Assembly (NCBI RefSeq): GCF_001006005.1
Contig: NZ_CP011254.1
Span: 3,596,001-3,660,000 of the forward strand
DNA from: Serratia fonticola
Lineage (GTDB): Bacteria; Pseudomonadota; Gammaproteobacteria; Enterobacterales; Enterobacteriaceae
Direction of reading: 5' to 3'
DNA length: 64,000 bases
The position numbers and the translations under genes are program-made. Below are positions 62,601 to 64,000 of the stretch, piece after piece (within the stretch, counting starts at the first letter, position 1; each line of letters begins with the position of its first letter). The notes beneath the pieces are model-generated. The model had not been told where the DNA came from, ran no database searches, and worked only from the letters and a program-made list of their open reading frames with translations.

Positions 62601-64000
62601 CAACGTAGGCGATGTGGCTCTGGGTGCTGGTTCTGTTACCGCTGCAGCCGTGGCGACCACCGGTGCTACCATCGGCGGCAACCCTCATGCCTTTGCAGGT
62701 ACGGCGCCAACCAGCACCGTCAGCGTGGGCGATGTCGGCGCAGAACGTACCATCACCAACGTGGCGGCTGGCCGTCTGAGCGATACCAGTACCGATGCGG
62801 TGAACGGTTCACAGCTGAAAGCCACCAACGACCAGGTAGATATCAACACCACCAACATCACCAACAACACCACCGATATTAATGGGTTGAAGGATGATGC
62901 GTTGCAGTGGGATCCTTCTCTGAATGCCTACAGTGCCGACCATATGGGTAATGGTCCAGCCAAGATCACCAACGTAGCCGCGGGGGATGTGACTGACACC
63001 AGTACCGATGCAATCAACGGTTCACAGTTGAAGAAAACCAACGATCAGGTGGATATCAACACCACCAACATCGCGACCAACACCACCGATATTACCAACC
63101 TGGGCGATACCGTCACCAACATCTACAACACCGGGACCAAGTACTTCCACGCCAACTCTACCGGTACAGATTCGTCTGTATTGGGTCAGGATGCGGTGGC
63201 GATTGGTATGGGCGCGATTTCTACCCATGACAATGATGTTGCCCTGGGTGCCGGTTCTGTTACCGCCGCTACCGTGGCGACTACCGGAGCCACCATTGGT
63301 GGGAATAGCTATACCTTCGCCGGGACTACACCAACCAGCACTGTCAGCGTGGGCGATGTCGGCGCAGAACGTACCATCACCAACGTGGCCGCAGGCCGCC
63401 TGAGTGATACCAGTACCGATGCGGTGAACGGTTCACAGCTGAAAGCCACCAACGACCAGGTAGATATCAACACCACCAACATCACCAACAACACCACCGA
63501 TATTAATGGGTTGAAGGATGATGCGTTGCAGTGGGATCCAGCTGCGAACGGCGGTGCGGGTGCTTACAGCGCCAACCACAAAGGCAATGGCACGTCCAAG
63601 ATCACCAACGTCACAGCGGGCGATCTGACGGCTACCAGCACCGATGCGGTGAACGGTTCACAGCTGAAGGCCACCAACGATCAGGTGGACATCAACACCA
63701 CCAACATCGCAACCAACACCACCGATATCACCAACCTGGGCGATACCGTAGAGAATATCTACAACACCGGGACCAAGTACTTCCACGCCAACTCTACCGG
63801 GACAGATTCGTCTGCGTTGGGTCAGGATGCGGTGGCCATCGGTATGGGCGCGATTTCTACCCATGACAATGATGTTGCCCTGGGTGCTGGTTCTGTGACT
63901 GCCGCAGCCGTAGCGACCACCGGTGCCACTATTGGTGGGAATAGCTATACCTTCGCCGGGACTGCACCAACCAGCACCGTCAGCGTGGGCGATGTCGGCG
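59620..64000 (+). CDS. YadA-like trimeric autotransporter adhesin, 3' end beyond the window
   Basis: The frame is open from the ATG at 59620 to the window edge, at least 1460 residues, with no C-terminal anchor seen yet. The N-terminus [20 protein letters not shown] is the extended signal region (ESPR) of large autotransporters, followed by a basic stretch and a hydrophobic signal. Next come many YadA head repeats ([30 protein letters not shown] types), and neck motifs of the type NVAAG-x-TDAVN-SQL (near 60893, 61574, 62276, 62756 and later) linking stalk segments. It probably mediates adhesion as an outer-membrane trimer. The last 1.3 kb consists of near-identical repeat units. Confidence 0.9.
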   Translation, partial: MNTIYRLVWSAAQQAWVVASEFASAKGKGKDGSSTRRARRALMRAGSMAGVFAAALVSIEPVEAWTVNPTNVLNGGTAASDTNMATNTAIGSGAVADGTASSGLGLATAIGSNASAAGERSTAVGNNTSATGARSTALGDGSSATGLYATAVGSLNNAAGQGSVAIGRASSTGGDQSVAIGYGAQATLASSVAIGNAAKTSGDFGVAIGYQALADQSAGTAVGDNAHAAGSGGASAYGYGAYAGGQNSTALGVYTSAAKTADTAVGYFSKASGGGSTALGMSSESTGAYSLAMGNRATASGVGGIAAGQYSIAAGNYSLALGQGAQANALDGVALGYDVQNQAKDAVGIGTSARVATGADNSIAVGKNTAVSGKNNVALGAGAVSDGSTLASAAYNPNSLFTLAGTAPVGEVSIGSAGNERRIINVAAGAQDTDAVNVSQLKSVASGLTHYYSVNDNGAQTTNYNNDGATGANALAAGAGAAAAGDYATAVGYNTLANGPQNIAIGYSSQATGNSYSTALGSGSRANGSYATAIGANSTATGNSSIALGTGNAAYGDSSIAIGERNVIGATSVGGIAIGAWSSVDSDAAIALGWNSHAMYEHDVALGSNSITSATVATPAGVIAGKTYDYAGITPTSTVSVGTVGAERTITNVAAGRVSTTSTDAINGSQLAATNQAIADNKTHYYSVNDNGAQTTNYNNDGATGEGALAAGVEAEASGISATAVGHQAVASGDHNIAIGVSSQATGSSLSTAVGSGARAFGPNSTAIGATSTATGDGSIALGTGNAAYGYSSIAIGQGNFVAAQSANGISIGTWSAARRDGAVALGWFANAQNENDVALGAKSVSDITVATPTGVIAGKTYDYAGIAPTSTVSVGNVGTERTITNVAAGRVDSTSTDAVNGSQLAATNQAIDDNKTHYYSVNDNGVQGANYNNDGATGLNALAAGIGANGAGEGSVAMGNNSHAAGESSLAQGVGATANGESAVAIGTGAISHNVGDVALGAGSVTAAAVATTGATIGGNPHAFAGTAPTSTVSVGDVGAERTITNVAAGRLSDTSTDAVNGSQLKATNDQVDINTTNITNNTTDINGLKDDALQWDPSLNAYSADHMGNGPAKITNVAAGDVTDTSTDAINGSQLKKTNDQVDINTTNIATNTTDITNLGDTVTNIYNTGTKYFHANSTGTDSSVLGQDAVAIGMGAISTHDNDVALGAGSVTAATVATTGATIGGNSYTFAGTTPTSTVSVGDVGAERTITNVAAGRLSDTSTDAVNGSQLKATNDQVDINTTNITNNTTDINGLKDDALQWDPAANGGAGAYSANHKGNGTSKITNVTAGDLTATSTDAVNGSQLKATNDQVDINTTNIATNTTDITNLGDTVENIYNTGTKYFHANSTGTDSSALGQDAVAIGMGAISTHDNDVALGAGSVTAAAVATTGATIGGNSYTFAGTAPTSTVSVGDVG
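62664..64000 (+). repeat. Tandem near-identical 208-212 residue repeats inside the autotransporter gene
   Basis: The segment CCAACCAGCACCGTCAGCGT starts at 62707, recurs at 63331 (one base changed) and again at 63967, so the units are 624 and 636 bases. The second unit contains four extra codons near 63548. The repeats hold a head module and a neck/stalk module and extend past the window. Confidence 0.85.

Noticed and set aside
62332..62873. Minus-strand reading frames across the autotransporter gene
   Set aside because: They mirror the repeated, low-complexity sense sequence and have no ribosome sites or recognisable domains.

Overview
The window reads as chromosomal DNA of a Serratia-like member of the Enterobacterales. 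The proteins I recognise (YbhL, YbhRSFG, CecR, RhlE, DusC, AnsP, YohD, PbpG, YedI, YohP, YohC, Dld, DdlA, YbdL, BglX, YajD) are close relatives of their E. coli counterparts. Two ERIC repeats, an IS200/IS1541-type element and short palindromic repeats are also typical of this group. The species assignment is inference from content and style; no rRNA or tRNA gene is present.

Layout. (1) 1-8.8 kb: ybhL, a possible small RNA at the convergent junction, the ybhRSFG ABC exporter with its TetR regulator cecR (minus strand), then rhlE. (2) 8.8-17.5 kb: a 2-hydroxyacid dehydrogenase, dusC, an arylamine N-acetyltransferase, a 650-base gene-free stretch ending in a strong terminator, an IS200-like element, an SDR, ansP, and a PACE efflux gene divergent from a LysR regulator. 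(3) 17.2-31.3 kb: a MITE-like repeat, a LysE-type exporter, yohD, a two-component system beside an outer-membrane barrel and a divergent adenosylhomocysteinase-like gene, pbpG, yedI, two unknown genes, the tiny membrane protein yohP, acetyltransferases, a TipAS-type MerR regulator, an orphan NlpA-type lipoprotein and a DUF1460 lipoprotein. (4) 31.5-40.4 kb: yohC; a LacI regulator with an NhaC-family antiporter and a MalY/PatB lyase; a succinate-semialdehyde-type dehydrogenase; dld; and a second methionine aminopeptidase coupled to a ParD-like gene. (5) 40.5-53.9 kb: ddlA, an amino-acid-binding protein, ybdL with a divergent LysR gene, bglX, a barrel-type protein of unknown role, a four-gene metal-oxyanion uptake operon, a plasmid-type ParA/RHH partition pair flanked by repeats, and yajD. 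(6) 53.9-64 kb: LysR, MFS exporter, an orphan UlaA-like PTS permease behind two adjacent inverted repeats, a LuxR-type regulator with a decayed duplicate, and a very large YadA-like trimeric autotransporter that runs off the right edge.

The most interesting locus is 48.35-51.93 kb. A BtuF/BtuC/BtuD-type importer is followed by a ModA-like protein without a signal peptide, and an inverted repeat matching the ModE operator pattern lies directly before the first gene. I read it as a MolABC-type molybdate/tungstate importer rather than an iron importer. Other loci worth attention are the LacI-NhaC-MalY module with a textbook LacI-family operator, the chromosomal partition pair, the adenosylhomocysteinase homologue with altered active-site positions, and the autotransporter/LuxR locus.
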